Source: Marinomonas flavescens (GTDB taxonomy: Bacteria > Pseudomonadota > Gammaproteobacteria > Pseudomonadales > Marinomonadaceae). Taken from it: a stretch of 64,000 nt of DNA. Positions 45,616-57,870 of this stretch are shown here, piece after piece. The notes below the pieces were generated by a model. It was not told the origin of the DNA, searched no databases, and saw only the letters and a program-made list of their open reading frames with translations. The stretch is from the NCBI RefSeq assembly GCF_004352835.1, contig NZ_SJSB01000004.1:1-64000 (forward strand), read 5' to 3'. Every line of letters begins with the position of its first letter. Within the stretch, counting starts at the first letter, position 1. The position numbers and the translations under genes were made by a program.

Positions 45616-48099
45616 ATGGAACCCAATACCGAACAAGCGAACACTTCTAAAGCGAAGTCGGGAGCTGCGTCTGGTGTGAAGGACGATCTCAAAACTCTGC
45701 CTTTGTCAGAAGTAGAGAAAATGTTAGCAACGTCATCAGACGGCCTCACTCAAGAAGAAGCGACAAAACGATTGACCCAATATGGGCCAAATGAATTAGA
45801 TGAAAAAAAGACAAATCCAATATTAAAATTCCTCTCCTATTTTTGGGGTCCTATTCCTTGGATGATCGAGGTGGCTCTGGTTTTGTCAGGAGCACTTCAG
45901 CATTGGGCGGATTTTTTTATCATCCTCTTGTTATTGGTGGCCAACGCCGTTGTTGGTTTCTGGGAGGAACATACCGCTGGGAATGCCATCGATGCTCTTA
46001 AAGCTCAATTAGCAATCAAAGCGCGAGTGAAACGCGATGGAAAATGGGTCAACCCACCAGCAAGAGACTTGGTTCCTGGAGATATTATTCGCCTTCGTTT
46101 GGGCGATATTGTTCCTGCTGACGCGCGACTATTAGAGGGCGATCCGGTTGAAGTGGATCAATCTGCATTAACAGGAGAGTCATTGCCCATTGAATGTGCA
46201 TCAGGGGAAGCGGTATTTTCAGGCTCTATCATTCGTCAGGGTGAAATCAGTGCGTTGGTTTACGCTACGGGAACGAATACTTATTTTGGTAAAACCGCAT
46301 CGTTAGTACAAGAAGCCGTTACCGTGAGTCATTTTCAAAAGGCGATATTAAAGATAGGCAACTATCTCATCTTATTAGCGCTGGTTTTAGTCGCTGTCAT
46401 CATTGGTTTTGCGGTCTACCGGGGCGATGCGTTTTTTACAACCTTACAATTTGCATTGGTGTTAACCGTAGCCGCGATTCCTGTTGCGATGCCGACGGTA
46501 TTATCAGTCACCATGGCGGTTGGTGCTCGCCTGCTGGCGCGCAAAAAAGCGATTGTCAGTAAGTTAGTCGCGATAGAAGAATTGGCGGGTGTAGATGTTT
46601 TGTGTGCGGATAAAACCGGGACCTTAACACAAAATAAATTAACCTTAGGCACGCCATTTTGTTTAGACGGAGTGACTGCCGACGAGGTCATTCTCAATGG
46701 TGCACTGGCATCGCGTGCAGACAATAATGACACAATTGATTTAGCTGTATTAGGTGGCCTTAAAGACAGCGATTTATTAAAAGCTTATGAAGTGGTGCAT
46801 TTTCAGCCTTTTGACCCGGTTCATAAACGCACTGAAACAACGGTGAAAACCAAAGAGGGTAACTCCTTTAAAGTAACGAAAGGCGCCCCTCAAGTCATTA
46901 TGTCGTTGGTTTCAAATGTGGATCAATTTAAAAATGAGGTTGAAAATGCGGTCAATGAATTTGCAGCTCGAGGCTTTCGCTCACTAGGGGTAGCGCGGAC
47001 AGACGAGGGCGGTAAGTGGCAATTTGTTGGGATCTTACCGCTGTTTGATCCACCACGAGAAGACGCTAAAGAAACCATCGCAACCGCTTTAGAATTAGGT
47101 GTCACTATTAAGATGGTGACGGGTGATGCGCTGGCGATCGCCAAAGAGACCGCTAAGAAATTGCATTTAGGTGCCAATATTCTTGATGCCGTTACGCTAG
47201 GAGATTCTAAGAAACAGGAATCGGCGGCTGTTGGTGAGTCCATTGAAAAAGCCGATGGTTTTGCTCAAGTATTTCCAGAGCATAAATATCATATAGTAGA
47301 CGTTTTACAGAAACGGGGCCATATGGTTGGCATGACGGGAGATGGCGTTAATGATGCTCCAGCACTTAAAAAAGCCGATTGTGGTATCGCGGTGTCGGAC
47401 GCAACAGACGCAGCACGTGCCGCTGCCGATATCGTACTAACGACCCCTGGTCTGTCGGTCATTATCGATGCGATTAAAGAAAGTCGTCGCATATTCCAAC
47501 GCATGAACAGTTATGCCATCTACCGCATTGCTGAAACGTTGCGGGTGCTGTTGTTTATGACAGCAGCGATTCTGTTCTTCAATTTCTATCCATTAACAAC
47601 GGTTATGATTGTCATGTTGGCGTTACTCAATGATGGCGCGATCTTATCCATTGCTTATGACAATGTGAATTATAAGAAGGAACCAGAAGTCTGGAATATG
47701 CGTTTAGTATTGGGCATTGCTACCGTTCTTGGTGTTATTGGCCCAATTGCTTCTTTTGGATTGTTTTTCCTTGGTGACCGCGTCTTCCATATGAGTCATG
47801 AGATGCTGCAACCCATGATGTATCTGATGCTCTCTGTGGCTGGACACTTGACGATCTTCTTAACGCGAACACGAGGTCCATTTTGGTCTATTCGTCCCGC
47901 GAAGGTGTTGCTGATTGCCGTCGTTGCTACTCAGATCCTCGCGACCTTTATCGCTGTATACGGGTTCCTGATGCCAGCACTTGGCTGGAAATGGGCGGCT
48001 TTCGTCTGGGGCTATGCACTGATCTGGGCGCTTATTAGTGACAGATTGAAATTGCTTGCTTACCGCATTTTTGACCCTGTCAAAAAAGCCTCTGCCTAA
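45616..48099 (+). CDS. P-type plasma-membrane H+-ATPase
   Basis: The 827-residue protein is a P3A-type (Pma1-like) proton pump rather than a Ca2+ or heavy-metal pump. It has an N-terminal cation ATPase domain, four N-terminal membrane helices and the actuator LTGES. The phosphorylation motif DKTGTLTQNKL carries Asp332. The nucleotide domain includes KGAPQVI, the hinge GDGVNDAPALKKAD follows, and six more C-terminal helices close the protein. It has no heavy-metal domain and no CPC motif. It exports H+ at the cost of ATP. It lies between phosphoketolase and the N-ATPase operon. Confidence 0.9.
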   Translation: MEPNTEQANTSKAKSGAASGVKDDLKTLPLSEVEKMLATSSDGLTQEEATKRLTQYGPNELDEKKTNPILKFLSYFWGPIPWMIEVALVLSGALQHWADFFIILLLLVANAVVGFWEEHTAGNAIDALKAQLAIKARVKRDGKWVNPPARDLVPGDIIRLRLGDIVPADARLLEGDPVEVDQSALTGESLPIECASGEAVFSGSIIRQGEISALVYATGTNTYFGKTASLVQEAVTVSHFQKAILKIGNYLILLALVLVAVIIGFAVYRGDAFFTTLQFALVLTVAAIPVAMPTVLSVTMAVGARLLARKKAIVSKLVAIEELAGVDVLCADKTGTLTQNKLTLGTPFCLDGVTADEVILNGALASRADNNDTIDLAVLGGLKDSDLLKAYEVVHFQPFDPVHKRTETTVKTKEGNSFKVTKGAPQVIMSLVSNVDQFKNEVENAVNEFAARGFRSLGVARTDEGGKWQFVGILPLFDPPREDAKETIATALELGVTIKMVTGDALAIAKETAKKLHLGANILDAVTLGDSKKQESAAVGESIEKADGFAQVFPEHKYHIVDVLQKRGHMVGMTGDGVNDAPALKKADCGIAVSDATDAARAAADIVLTTPGLSVIIDAIKESRRIFQRMNSYAIYRIAETLRVLLFMTAAILFFNFYPLTTVMIVMLALLNDGAILSIAYDNVNYKKEPEVWNMRLVLGIATVLGVIGPIASFGLFFLGDRVFHMSHEMLQPMMYLMLSVAGHLTIFLTRTRGPFWSIRPAKVLLIAVVATQILATFIAVYGFLMPALGWKWAAFVWGYALIWALISDRLKLLAYRIFDPVKKASA

Positions 48100-48112
48100 A
48101 TTAACCATTAAA

Positions 48113-48142
48113 GAATCTCTGTGCGATAGCGCACAGAGATTC
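48113..48142. terminator. Hairpin after the H+-ATPase gene
   Basis: GAATCTCTGTGCG pairs perfectly with CGCACAGAGATTC around ATAG, 14 bases after the stop codon. The lack of a T run makes it a weak or factor-assisted terminator, or a 3' stabiliser, separating the pump from the N-ATPase operon. Confidence 0.55.
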
Positions 48143-48316
48143 AAGTAGTAAGGCCGTATGATCAAAAGATTATTTTCCGTTTCCAAGACAACTTTCAGGC
48201 CATTCCTACGCTTCATTTCTTGCTAGGAGAAAATTGAATCGCTCTTGGACATTGAGCTTATTACTTCACTCAATCAACTGAAGTGTTGTTCGCTTAAAGG
48301 TCATTATCAGGAGTAA

Positions 48317-50155
<1,839 letters not shown>

Positions 50156-50159
<4 letters not shown>

Positions 50160-50545
50160 AAAATACACCGAATTTAGACCCTAAACTCGAAAAAAAACCT
50201 ACTAATAAAGAAGGGAATAAATACAACAGTCAGCAAAATTATAGTCAAAAAGTAGGCGATATTGCGAAGCGAAAACTCAATGCACAACGACATGTTACTA
50301 AAACAGTGTGGTCTGGATTGGGGATGATGGGGTTGATTGGCTGGTCGGTAGCCATACCAACGTTACTCGGGGCTATGCTTGGGATTTGGATCGATGGTAA
50401 GTACCCAAGTGGGCATTCGTGGGCGTTGGCATTATTAGTCGCAGGGCTTTGCCTTGGTTGTTTCAATGCATGGCATTGGGTCCAGAAAGAAGACAAAAAC
50501 ATTCACCTGAACGATGAGGACGATGAAGATGACACCGTTGATTGA
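50156..50545 (+). CDS. atpQ: N-ATPase assembly/accessory subunit AtpQ (AtpI-like)
   Basis: The 129-residue protein has a long hydrophilic N-terminus and two membrane helices. These are GLGMMGLIGWSVAIPTLLGAMLGIWID and the segment ending ALALLVAGLCLGCFNAWHWV. This AtpI-like form occupies the position of AtpQ in N-ATPase operons. The start overlaps atpC (ATGA). It is thought to help assemble the c-ring; direct function here is inferred. Confidence 0.85.
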
Positions 50546-50888
50546 TTTTGGAGAAAACGTATGGGTCAGTAGTGCAGTTTCCTTGTGTTTAGGCATGTTA
50601 CTGGGCGCTTTTTATTTTGCCGGACTTTGGTGGACGGTTAAGAAACTTAATTCTATTAGAAACATAGCGCCGTTAATTTTGCTTAGCATGTTGATTAGAA
50701 CCGGTGTCGTAATGGTGGGTTTTTATGTGTTTCTGGGAAATGATTGGCGACAACTACTAATGGGCCTGCTCGGGTTTATTGTGATTCGTCTGTTTGCCAC
50801 ACGTTTTATCAATATGAAGGGGAATTCTGTCTTGCTAGAGCCAGTCATTAGTATCAAAGAAAAACAGCCACATATAGGTGAACAGTAA
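50529..50888 (+). CDS. atpR: N-ATPase subunit AtpR
   Basis: This hydrophobic protein of about 119 residues has three membrane helices, starting SAVSLCLGMLLGAFYFAGLWWTVKKL. It is the AtpR protein found only in N-ATPase operons, where it is proposed to bind AtpQ and the rotor. Three in-frame ATGs occur (50514, 50523, 50529). The last is best spaced from GAGGA. It overlaps atpQ and ends in a TAATG shared with atpB. Confidence 0.85.
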   Translation: MTPLIDFGENVWVSSAVSLCLGMLLGAFYFAGLWWTVKKLNSIRNIAPLILLSMLIRTGVVMVGFYVFLGNDWRQLLMGLLGFIVIRLFATRFINMKGNSVLLEPVISIKEKQPHIGEQ

Positions 50889-51577
50889 TGCACCTTAGTC
50901 CAGATCAAATTATTTACTGGCAAATGGGATTTTTAAAAATCAACGCGACTATTGCATTTACTTGGTTGGTGATCTTGATTCTCGTGGTGACCTCCGTGTT
51001 GGTGACTCGAAAACTGTCTACTGATTTAAAGCGCTCTCGCTGGCAGAACCTATTGGAAGTGGTGGTAATCACCATCAATAAACAGATTGAAGAAGTGGGT
51101 CTAAGACAGCCTCATAAATACCTTGGTTTTTTAGGTTCGTTGTTTTTATTCATTGCACTTTCCGCTATCGGGACTGTGATTCCGGGGTTTGAGCCACCGA
51201 CAGGATCACTTTCTACTACTGCGGCGCTTGCTTTATGTGTTTTGGTGGCCGTGCCAATTTTTGGTATTCAGGAACAAGGTCTGAAGAGTTATCTTTCTTC
51301 TTATACCAAACCGACCATTATTATGCTGCCGTTTAACATTATCAGTGAGGTATCACGTACCTTAGCTTTGGCGGTGCGGCTGTTTGGTAATATGATGAGT
51401 GGTGCCATGATTCTCGCCATTTTACTCACTATCACGCCATTTTTATTCCCAATTGTAATGACCTTACTCGGCTTGCTAACAGGCATAGTGCAGGCCTATA
51501 TATTTTTTGTTCTAGCAACCGTCTATATCGCGGCGGCGACTCGTACCCAAGATAATACACTGAGTGAATCCAGTTAA
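50888..51577 (+). CDS. atpB: N-ATPase membrane a subunit
   Basis: The 229-residue stator subunit forms the ion half-channels next to the c-ring. The essential Arg lies in SRTLALAVRLFGNMMSG at about residue 163, and a final helix pair ends LTGIVQAYIFFVLATVYIAAA. The N-terminus LSPDQIIYWQMGFLKINAT is typical of N-type a subunits. The start overlaps the atpR stop. Confidence 0.92.
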   Translation: MHLSPDQIIYWQMGFLKINATIAFTWLVILILVVTSVLVTRKLSTDLKRSRWQNLLEVVVITINKQIEEVGLRQPHKYLGFLGSLFLFIALSAIGTVIPGFEPPTGSLSTTAALALCVLVAVPIFGIQEQGLKSYLSSYTKPTIIMLPFNIISEVSRTLALAVRLFGNMMSGAMILAILLTITPFLFPIVMTLLGLLTGIVQAYIFFVLATVYIAAATRTQDNTLSESS

Positions 51578-51642
51578 CCTTTATGGTTTGTGACGACTTA
51601 ATTTAATGGCTATTTAACTTTATGAATATTTACGGAGTAACT

Positions 51643-51924
51643 ATGGACAGCATGACAATTATTGCAGTGGTATCAATCATTACTGCGGGTCTGACAATCG
51701 CGATTGGCGTTTTAGGCCCTTCATTGGGTGAAGGTAAAGCAGTGGCTGTTGCTTTGTCATCATTGGCTCAGCAACCGGATGCGTCGGCGACGATTACGCG
51801 AACCTTGTTTGTTGGCTTAGCCATGATCGAATCTACCGCTATTTACTGTTTTGTGGTGTCGATGATTTTGTTATTTGCTAATCCTTTTTGGAATTATGGT
51901 ATTGCCCAAGCGACAGGTCATTAA
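51643..51924 (+). CDS. atpE: N-ATPase c subunit (rotor ring)
   Basis: This 93-residue hairpin of two membrane helices makes the rotor ring. Two carboxylates are visible: Glu30 in GPSLGEG in helix 1, and Glu63 with Ser64, Thr65 and Tyr68 in MIESTAIY in helix 2. Helix 2 matches Na+-type ligands (E-S-T-Y), and the extra Glu30 is characteristic of N-type c subunits. The type was first predicted to pump Na+. A studied Burkholderia N-type ring was reported to be H+-specific, so the ion here is open. I chose the ATG at 51643 because it follows GGAG. Confidence 0.92.
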   Translation: MDSMTIIAVVSIITAGLTIAIGVLGPSLGEGKAVAVALSSLAQQPDASATITRTLFVGLAMIESTAIYCFVVSMILLFANPFWNYGIAQATGH

Positions 51925-51927
51925 ATC

Positions 51928-52773
51928 ATGTTAATTGATTGGTTTACCGTTGTAGCGCAAGTGCTCAACTTTCTTATCTTAGTCTGGTTATTAAAGCACT
52001 TTTTGTATCATCCTATCCTGAAGGCAATCGACGTTCGCGAAAAACGTATTGCTGATGAACTTGCAGATGCCGATGCTAAAAGGGCTGAGGCAGAACAGCA
52101 GTGTGAGTTGTTTGAGAAAAAGAATGCAGAATTTGACCGCCAGCGTATAGAAAGTATGAATAAAGTCAGTGAAGATGCAAAAAACGAGAGTGCACGTTTA
52201 TTTGATTTAGCTAGACAAGAGTCCGATACGTTACGTTATAAATTGGCGTTGTCGTTAAAAAACGAACAACTCAGTTTGCAAGATGAGCTCAATAGTAAGG
52301 TCCAAAAAGAAATTTTTGATATTGTACGTAAAGCCCTGAGTGATCTTGCAGGGACAAGTTTAGAAGGCTGTATGGCGGTTACTTTTGTTCAGCGTTTAGA
52401 CGCATTACAAGACGCAGAAAAAAGCCACTTTCAAGCGGCCTTTAAGCATTCTGATCAACCCATAATTGTTCATAGCGCATTTGATCTTCCTGATGAACCG
52501 AGCGCGCTCATTGTGCGTGCACTTAAAGGCCTTTTGGGAGATTCCGTTATTATCCAATTTGTTACTGAACCAGAATTGATTAGTGGTATCGAGATGAATG
52601 CTAATGGTCAGAAAGTTGCTTGGAGTATCGCTGATTATCTAACGACATTGACTAAGCGTGTTGATGAGGTGATGCAGTCTCATGGCGAAAGTCATGACAA
52701 TACTCAGGCCAATGATATCGGTATGGTGAAGGATCTGAATGAAGAGCACAGTAGCGATGAAAAACACCTTTGA
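51928..52773 (+). CDS. atpF: N-ATPase b subunit with delta-like C-terminal domain
   Basis: The 281-residue protein is far longer than a normal b subunit (about 156). Residues 1-25 hold the membrane anchor ([22 protein letters not shown]), and 30-120 are the charged coiled-coil stalk. The rest (about 130-245) resembles delta-subunit C-terminal parts, as in [27 protein letters not shown]. The operon has no separate delta gene, so this domain probably caps the catalytic head. Confidence 0.88.
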   Translation: MLIDWFTVVAQVLNFLILVWLLKHFLYHPILKAIDVREKRIADELADADAKRAEAEQQCELFEKKNAEFDRQRIESMNKVSEDAKNESARLFDLARQESDTLRYKLALSLKNEQLSLQDELNSKVQKEIFDIVRKALSDLAGTSLEGCMAVTFVQRLDALQDAEKSHFQAAFKHSDQPIIVHSAFDLPDEPSALIVRALKGLLGDSVIIQFVTEPELISGIEMNANGQKVAWSIADYLTTLTKRVDEVMQSHGESHDNTQANDIGMVKDLNEEHSSDEKHL

Positions 52774-54319
52774 TGGACTATTCTCAAGCTTAAAAGAAGT
52801 TCGACAATCTTTTGAGCCCACATTAGCGCCGCGGGAAATTGGCATTATTACAAGCATTGCCACAGGTATTGCCAAAGTATCTGGTTTACCAGGGGTTGGT
52901 TTTGAAGAGTTGCTTAAGTTTCCGGGTGATATTTATGGTATCGCCTTCAACGTGGACGAACATGAAATTGGCGTGGTACTACTGGGCGAGTATTGGCACT
53001 TGGAAGCTGGCGATGAAGTTGAGCGCTGTGGCCATGTGGTGGATGTTCCTGTCGGAGACAGCCTGATAGGGCGTATTATCACTCCAATTGGTGAAACGTT
53101 GGATGGCATGGGGAAATTGGTAACTAATGAGCGTTTGCCTGTTGAGCGGCCCTCACCAGCTATCATGGATCGATCAGGTGTTAGTGTGCCTTTGCAAACG
53201 GGCATTAAGGTTATTGATGCATTGATCCCCGTTGGCCGTGGGCAGCGAGAATTAATTCTTGGGGATCGGCAGACCGGCAAAACGGCGATTGCGATTGATA
53301 CCATTCTAAATCAGCGTGGTAAGAATGTTTTATGCGTCTATTGTGCCATTGGTCAGCGAGCTTCTGGTGTGGCTAAAGTTATTGCTACGTTACGTGAGCA
53401 AGGTGCGCTGGAATACACTGTCGTAGTGGTCACTGAAGGTAATGATCCGCCAGGACTTGCGTACCTTGCACCCTATGCTGCAACAAGCATTGCTGAGTAT
53501 TTTATGGAAAAGGGCCGCGATGTACTGATCGTTTATGATGATTTGACTCATCATGCTCGGGCATATCGAGAACTCTCACTTTTGTTGCGTCGTCCGCCTG
53601 GTCGAGAAGCGTTTCCAGGTGATATTTTTTATATCCATTCTCGTCTTTTAGAGCGATCGACACATCTAAGTGCTGAGCTTGGCGGGGGGTCTTTGACGGC
53701 TTTACCGATTATTGAAACCGAAGGGCAAGATATTTCTGCGTATATTCCCACCAATTTAATTTCCATTACGGATGGTCAAATCTACTTATCACCCGCACTG
53801 TTTGAACTGGGTGTTTTACCCGCGGTTGATGTTGGAAAATCGGTATCTCGTGTGGGCGGTAAGGCGCAAAGAGCGGCTTATCGAGGCGTCACGGTTGATC
53901 TTAAATTGGCGTATGCTCAGTTTGAAGAATTGGAAACGTTTGCTCGTTTTGGTGCGCGATTGGACGATAGTACACTAAAAATAATCGAACATGGCCGGCG
54001 TATTCGAGCTTGTTTGATGCAGTCTGAATTTTCTCCTATGTCGATGGCGGAACAAATTGCCGTATTGGTCGCTTTAACGGCCAATTTATTTGATGTTATT
54101 CCCTTGCTACACATGCCTGCAGCAGAGCAAGCGGTACGCGATGCAGCGGTTGATATGCCCAATGAGCTTATTGAACGATTAGAAAGCTCTGAAAAATTAA
54201 CTAAGCAGGACAAAGCAGTGATCTTACAGCTCGCACGTAAAGCGCTGGATACATTTTCGACTGGTTCTGATGAAAAAAACGCTGGGTTGAAAATGACTGA
54301 TTTGAGTGCGCCCTCATGA
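52739..54319 (+). CDS. atpA: N-ATPase alpha subunit
   Basis: The 526-residue alpha chain binds nucleotide non-catalytically. It has the P-loop [13 protein letters not shown] near residue 178. [35 protein letters not shown] and [14 protein letters not shown] follow. The start at 52739 follows GAAGGA at good spacing, and the in-frame ATG at 52757 is the alternative. It overlaps atpF by about 35 bases and atpG by 4, so the operon is tightly coupled. Confidence 0.93.
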   Translation: MKSTVAMKNTFDGLFSSLKEVRQSFEPTLAPREIGIITSIATGIAKVSGLPGVGFEELLKFPGDIYGIAFNVDEHEIGVVLLGEYWHLEAGDEVERCGHVVDVPVGDSLIGRIITPIGETLDGMGKLVTNERLPVERPSPAIMDRSGVSVPLQTGIKVIDALIPVGRGQRELILGDRQTGKTAIAIDTILNQRGKNVLCVYCAIGQRASGVAKVIATLREQGALEYTVVVVTEGNDPPGLAYLAPYAATSIAEYFMEKGRDVLIVYDDLTHHARAYRELSLLLRRPPGREAFPGDIFYIHSRLLERSTHLSAELGGGSLTALPIIETEGQDISAYIPTNLISITDGQIYLSPALFELGVLPAVDVGKSVSRVGGKAQRAAYRGVTVDLKLAYAQFEELETFARFGARLDDSTLKIIEHGRRIRACLMQSEFSPMSMAEQIAVLVALTANLFDVIPLLHMPAAEQAVRDAAVDMPNELIERLESSEKLTKQDKAVILQLARKALDTFSTGSDEKNAGLKMTDLSAPS

Positions 54320-55221
54320 GGGACAGTATTGCTAGTTTACGTCATAAAATCACCAGCGCTCAAGATTTACAATCTGTTGTAAGTAGCATGAAGGCCATCG
54401 CGTCATCGAGTATTGGGCAATATGAAAATGCAGTGCATTCTTTGGATGATTATTATCAAACGGTGCAATTAGGGTTAGTGGCGTGCTTGTCGGCTAGTGC
54501 TCAAACGATTGGGTTGTCTCAACCTGAATCGCAGCCAATTATTGTAAATCGATCCCACAATAGGGCGCCTGCGGTAGGGGTTATTGTATTTGGGTCTGAT
54601 CAAGGGTTGGTCGGACAATTCAATGAAGTAATGGTTGAATTTGTGGTGGATTCTTTGGCCACATTACCGGGCGAAAAAAATGTCTGGGCGGTTGGTGAAC
54701 GTGTTCAGACTCGTTTGTTAGATACCGATCTGACGACAGAGGAAAGCTTTGAACTACCTAACTCGATACACACTATTACCACTTTGGTGGGTAAAATTCT
54801 GACAGTGCTTGAGGAACAGCGTGAGCAGGGCGTGATTGATCAAGTGTATCTTTTTCATCATCGACCAGAATCGGACTCTATATATCAGCCGGTTAGGCAG
54901 CAGTTATTGCCTTTAGATGATGTTTGGCAGCGTAATCTTACTAGCATTCGATGGCCTAGCAATAACCTTGCTCAGGTAATGCCGAATCAAGACCAAACAC
55001 GCCGAGGATTTGTTCGTGAATATCTTTTTGTCAGCCTTTTTAAGGCCTGCGCAGAATCGCTTGCCAGTGAAAATGCCAGTCGTCTTGCCGCGATGCAAAG
55101 AGCAGAGAAAAACATTGATGAATTACAAAAAGATCTTAACCAAATTTTTCACCGTTTGCGTCAGAGCGGTATTGATGAAGAATTATTCGATGTTCTCTCA
55201 GGTTTTGAGGCTCTTAGCTAA
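54316..55221 (+). CDS. atpG: N-ATPase gamma subunit
   Basis: The 301-residue central shaft has the N-terminal helix [27 protein letters not shown] and the C-terminal helix [25 protein letters not shown], which form the coiled coil inside the head. [17 protein letters not shown] is the family core. The ATG overlaps the atpA stop (ATGA). It ends the nine-gene operon, followed by about 200 bases before the Crp/Fnr gene. Confidence 0.92.
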   Translation: MRDSIASLRHKITSAQDLQSVVSSMKAIASSSIGQYENAVHSLDDYYQTVQLGLVACLSASAQTIGLSQPESQPIIVNRSHNRAPAVGVIVFGSDQGLVGQFNEVMVEFVVDSLATLPGEKNVWAVGERVQTRLLDTDLTTEESFELPNSIHTITTLVGKILTVLEEQREQGVIDQVYLFHHRPESDSIYQPVRQQLLPLDDVWQRNLTSIRWPSNNLAQVMPNQDQTRRGFVREYLFVSLFKACAESLASENASRLAAMQRAEKNIDELQKDLNQIFHRLRQSGIDEELFDVLSGFEALS

Positions 55222-55390
55222 ATATATTACAAAGATCTTAAATTCGAATTGTTCGGAAGATCAATAACTAAATAATTCTGAAATTGATAAAGATGGCCTT
55301 ACTTCCTTTAAAAGGTAAAAATGTGTCCTAGATCAATAAATGTACTAAAGGCAGGCATTTCTACTATCAGGTTACCTAAAATATTCTCTA

Positions 55391-55411
55391 TGATGATGAA
55401 ACTCATCATCA
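55391..55411. promoter_or_regulatory. Small palindrome upstream of the Crp/Fnr gene
   Basis: TGATGATGA pairs with TCATCATCA around AAC, 14 bases before the start of the regulator gene. It may be an autoregulatory site or a leader hairpin. Confidence 0.35.
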
Positions 55412-55424
55412 AGAGTTTAAAATT

Positions 55425-56180
55425 ATGCTCGAGTCAATCAATCCAGCACTTTCGCCATTAAAGAATCATTTATTAGCGGCTTTGCCCAAAGAAGTTCAAA
55501 ACCGACTGTTTCCTTATATCGAATTGGTAACATTGCCATCAAGGCAGATGTTGTACAATGTTGATGACAAATTGACCTACGTGTATTTCCCTGTCGATGC
55601 CATTGTGTCTTTGTTGTGTGTGATGGAAAGTGGTGCTTCAGCCGAAACTTCCATGGTGGGCAATGAAGGTTTAGTGGGCTTTGCTCTCTTTATGGGCGGA
55701 GAAAGTACATCGAGCCGAGCGGTGGTACAAACGGCCGGATATGCTTATCGTTTAAAAGGCTCTGTGTTAACGGCCGAGTTTAATCGTCATGGTAAATTGC
55801 TTGAGTTGATATTGCGTTACACACAATCTTTAATGACCCAGATGTCACAAACCGCTGTTTGTAATCGTCACCATTCTATAGACCAGCAATTATGTCGTTG
55901 GCTATTGCTGTCTTTAGACCGATTGTCAGATAACCATTTAGCGATAACCCATGAATGGATTGCCAATATGTTAGGAGTGCGTCGTGAAGGGGTAACCGAA
56001 GCGGCGGGCAAATTGCAAAAGTTGGGAGTGATTGAGCATCATCGCGGCCATCTTACGGTGCTAGACAGGGAAAAGCTCGAATCTCTCAGTTGTGAGTGCT
56101 ATGGCGTCGTTAAAAAAGAAACAGACCGTTTGTTATTCTGTCCTTCATTTTCTCATGATAAACACCTAAAAATAGGGTAA
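55425..56180 (+). CDS. Crp/Fnr-family transcriptional regulator
   Basis: The 251-residue protein has a cyclic-nucleotide-binding-like beta-roll (about residues 30-130, with LPSRQMLYNVDDKLTYVYFPVDAIVSLL) and a C-terminal HTH. The recognition segment is ITHEWIANMLGVRREGVTEAAGKLQKLGVI. It lacks the N-terminal Cys cluster of Fnr, so it is not an Fe-S oxygen sensor of that type. The sensor pocket does not clearly match cAMP binding. It follows the N-ATPase operon and may control the energy genes around it, which is a guess from location. Confidence 0.82.
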   Translation: MLESINPALSPLKNHLLAALPKEVQNRLFPYIELVTLPSRQMLYNVDDKLTYVYFPVDAIVSLLCVMESGASAETSMVGNEGLVGFALFMGGESTSSRAVVQTAGYAYRLKGSVLTAEFNRHGKLLELILRYTQSLMTQMSQTAVCNRHHSIDQQLCRWLLLSLDRLSDNHLAITHEWIANMLGVRREGVTEAAGKLQKLGVIEHHRGHLTVLDREKLESLSCECYGVVKKETDRLLFCPSFSHDKHLKIG

Positions 56181-56255
56181 GTTTAGGCACTGTCGCTTTT
56201 GAGAAAAATAGTCACAATACAGTGCTAATAAGCAGGCGGCTATCAAGGAGTGAAT

Positions 56256-57407
56256 GTGGCAGAAGACATCGATGACTCAAGTTTTGGTCTGTCTAATATT
56301 AGACAGAATCGACGTTATCAGCGTGTTATTCCGGGAGAATTACCTGGTATTGAGCATGTTGCTGATGCGTTTGTCCCTCCAGAAGAAAATCGTATTATTA
56401 TCAGCTATATAGATTACTCAGAATCCCATATAGAAACAGGTTTTGTCAGTAACCTTGCCGAGTTCTTAGCGCAGCCAATGCCAGATTGGGTGACAACTCG
56501 GTGGTTTAACATTAGCAGCCCGCATCCTTACGTTATTAATCAGTTTCGTCTTCATTTTGGTTTTCATACATTAACTGCAGAAGACGTCATGCACATTCCT
56601 CAACGTCCTCGCGTAGAGTTTTTTGATGATTATTTGTTTGTTGTGTTACGAATGCTGCAATTTACGCCATCTGAGCCACATGCCCCTGTGGCAGAAAGTG
56701 TATTAGAGGTAGAGCAAGTCAGTTTATTGCTATATGACAATGTGCTTATTTCATTTCAGGAAAAACCGGACGATATCTGGAAGCCAATTTATGATCGATT
56801 ACAAGCTAAGAACGCGCGTATTCGTAAAAATGGCACTGGGTATTTACTCTACGCTTTGTTAGATGCCATGGTAGATCATTGTTTTCCTGTGCTGGAACAA
56901 TATGGCGATATTCTCGAAGATCTTGAGTTAACCGTACTAGAAAAACCAACACAGACGGCTTTACATCGTATTCATGCGGTTAAGCGTGAGCTCTCATTAA
57001 TACGACGCATAGTTTGGCCTATCCGTGAAGTGGTTGACCAGTTATATCGTGAAGAAGAAAATCGTATGGGTGAAAATACTAAGCCTTATCTTCGTGATGT
57101 TTATGAACATACTATTCAAATTGTCGAAATTATTGAGTCTTATCGAGAAATGGTCAGCGGCCTAACGGATCTCTATATGTCCGCTGTGTCCAATCGGATG
57201 AACGAAATCATGAAGGTGTTAACGATTATGTCTTCTGTGTTTATTCCGTTAACCTTTATTTCTGGTATTTATGGCATGAACTTTAAATACATGCCAGAGC
57301 TCGACCAGCGCTGGGCTTACCCCGTTATTTGGGTCGTATTTATTGTGCTTACCGCTAGCATGTTGTTTTTCTTCAAGCGGCGTGGCTGGTTGGGAAATAA
57401 TGAATAA
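56256..57407 (+). CDS. corA: CorA-family divalent cation transporter
   Basis: This CorA-type channel of about 383 residues has a large cytoplasmic N-terminal funnel domain and two C-terminal membrane helices. The selectivity motif GMN in ISGIYGMNFKYMPELD lies near residue 347, and a final helix ends FFFKRRGWL. It moves Mg2+ or related ions such as Co2+, Ni2+ or Zn2+. I place the start at the GTG at 56256, five bases after AAGGAG. The frame from 56250 begins inside that site. Confidence 0.92.
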   Translation: MAEDIDDSSFGLSNIRQNRRYQRVIPGELPGIEHVADAFVPPEENRIIISYIDYSESHIETGFVSNLAEFLAQPMPDWVTTRWFNISSPHPYVINQFRLHFGFHTLTAEDVMHIPQRPRVEFFDDYLFVVLRMLQFTPSEPHAPVAESVLEVEQVSLLLYDNVLISFQEKPDDIWKPIYDRLQAKNARIRKNGTGYLLYALLDAMVDHCFPVLEQYGDILEDLELTVLEKPTQTALHRIHAVKRELSLIRRIVWPIREVVDQLYREEENRMGENTKPYLRDVYEHTIQIVEIIESYREMVSGLTDLYMSAVSNRMNEIMKVLTIMSSVFIPLTFISGIYGMNFKYMPELDQRWAYPVIWVVFIVLTASMLFFFKRRGWLGNNE

Positions 57408-57439
57408 ATACTGTGTTGACAGATTGGGTAACAGTGAGC

Positions 57440-57811
57440 TCATAAGGGAGATCTAGCGCCTTCGCGGGCGCTTTGCTTATTGACTGTTGGGCGCAGTTAT
57501 GAAGGTCAGCATGATATAGCAAATGATCTGCAACATGCCTCTGGAGAGCGTAAACACAATCTCCGCCAAAGTTATCGGTAGTGTACTGGTAGGTATGAGG
57601 AGTCCAATGACTGTCACCTTGATTCCGCATACTTATTTTGCCATCTCCCTCCAGTTTTAGGCAAGCCTTGCTCCCTTCAATCAGCATTTCCCCCATGGTA
57701 ACACGTGGGTTCTCTGCTGCATGATCTGCCAAGCGATTACCATCAAAAATAGCTCGGATTTGTTTCTCAAATTCAAATACGTCTTTTTTAGATATTGTTG
57801 GCTGGAATTAG
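57440..57811 (-). pseudogene. Remnant of a Gfo/Idh/MocA-type oxidoreductase
   Basis: On the minus strand an open stretch encodes IFDGNRLADHAAENPRVTMGEMLIEG followed by LKLEGDGKISMRNQGD. This is similar to the C-terminal lobe of Gfo/Idh/MocA dehydrogenases. No start codon, Rossmann domain or upstream part is present, and the frame is closed by a stop at about 57811, so it is a truncated remnant. The C-terminal end after ADHLL loses similarity, suggesting a frameshift. Confidence 0.45.
57455..57472 (+). terminator. Short GC-rich hairpin after corA
   Basis: AGCGCC pairs with GGCGCT around TTCGCG, followed by TTGCTTAT. It lies about 48 bases after corA and could be a weak terminator. The T tract is broken. 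Confidence 0.4.
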
Positions 57812-57870
57812 ATCTCTCTCTTTCTAATTAGCTTTCTAGTCATGTTGTTTTGTTAAGACATAAATATGTC

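Noticed and set aside
45616-48099. Heavy-metal or Ca2+ P-type ATPase
   Set aside because: There is no metal-binding N-terminal domain or CPC motif, and overall length and motifs fit the H+-ATPase group.
55222-55424. Fnr-type boxes (TTGAT....ATCAA) before the Crp/Fnr gene
   Set aside because: Half-sites such as TTGATAAAGATGG are present, but no complete palindrome with correct spacing was found.
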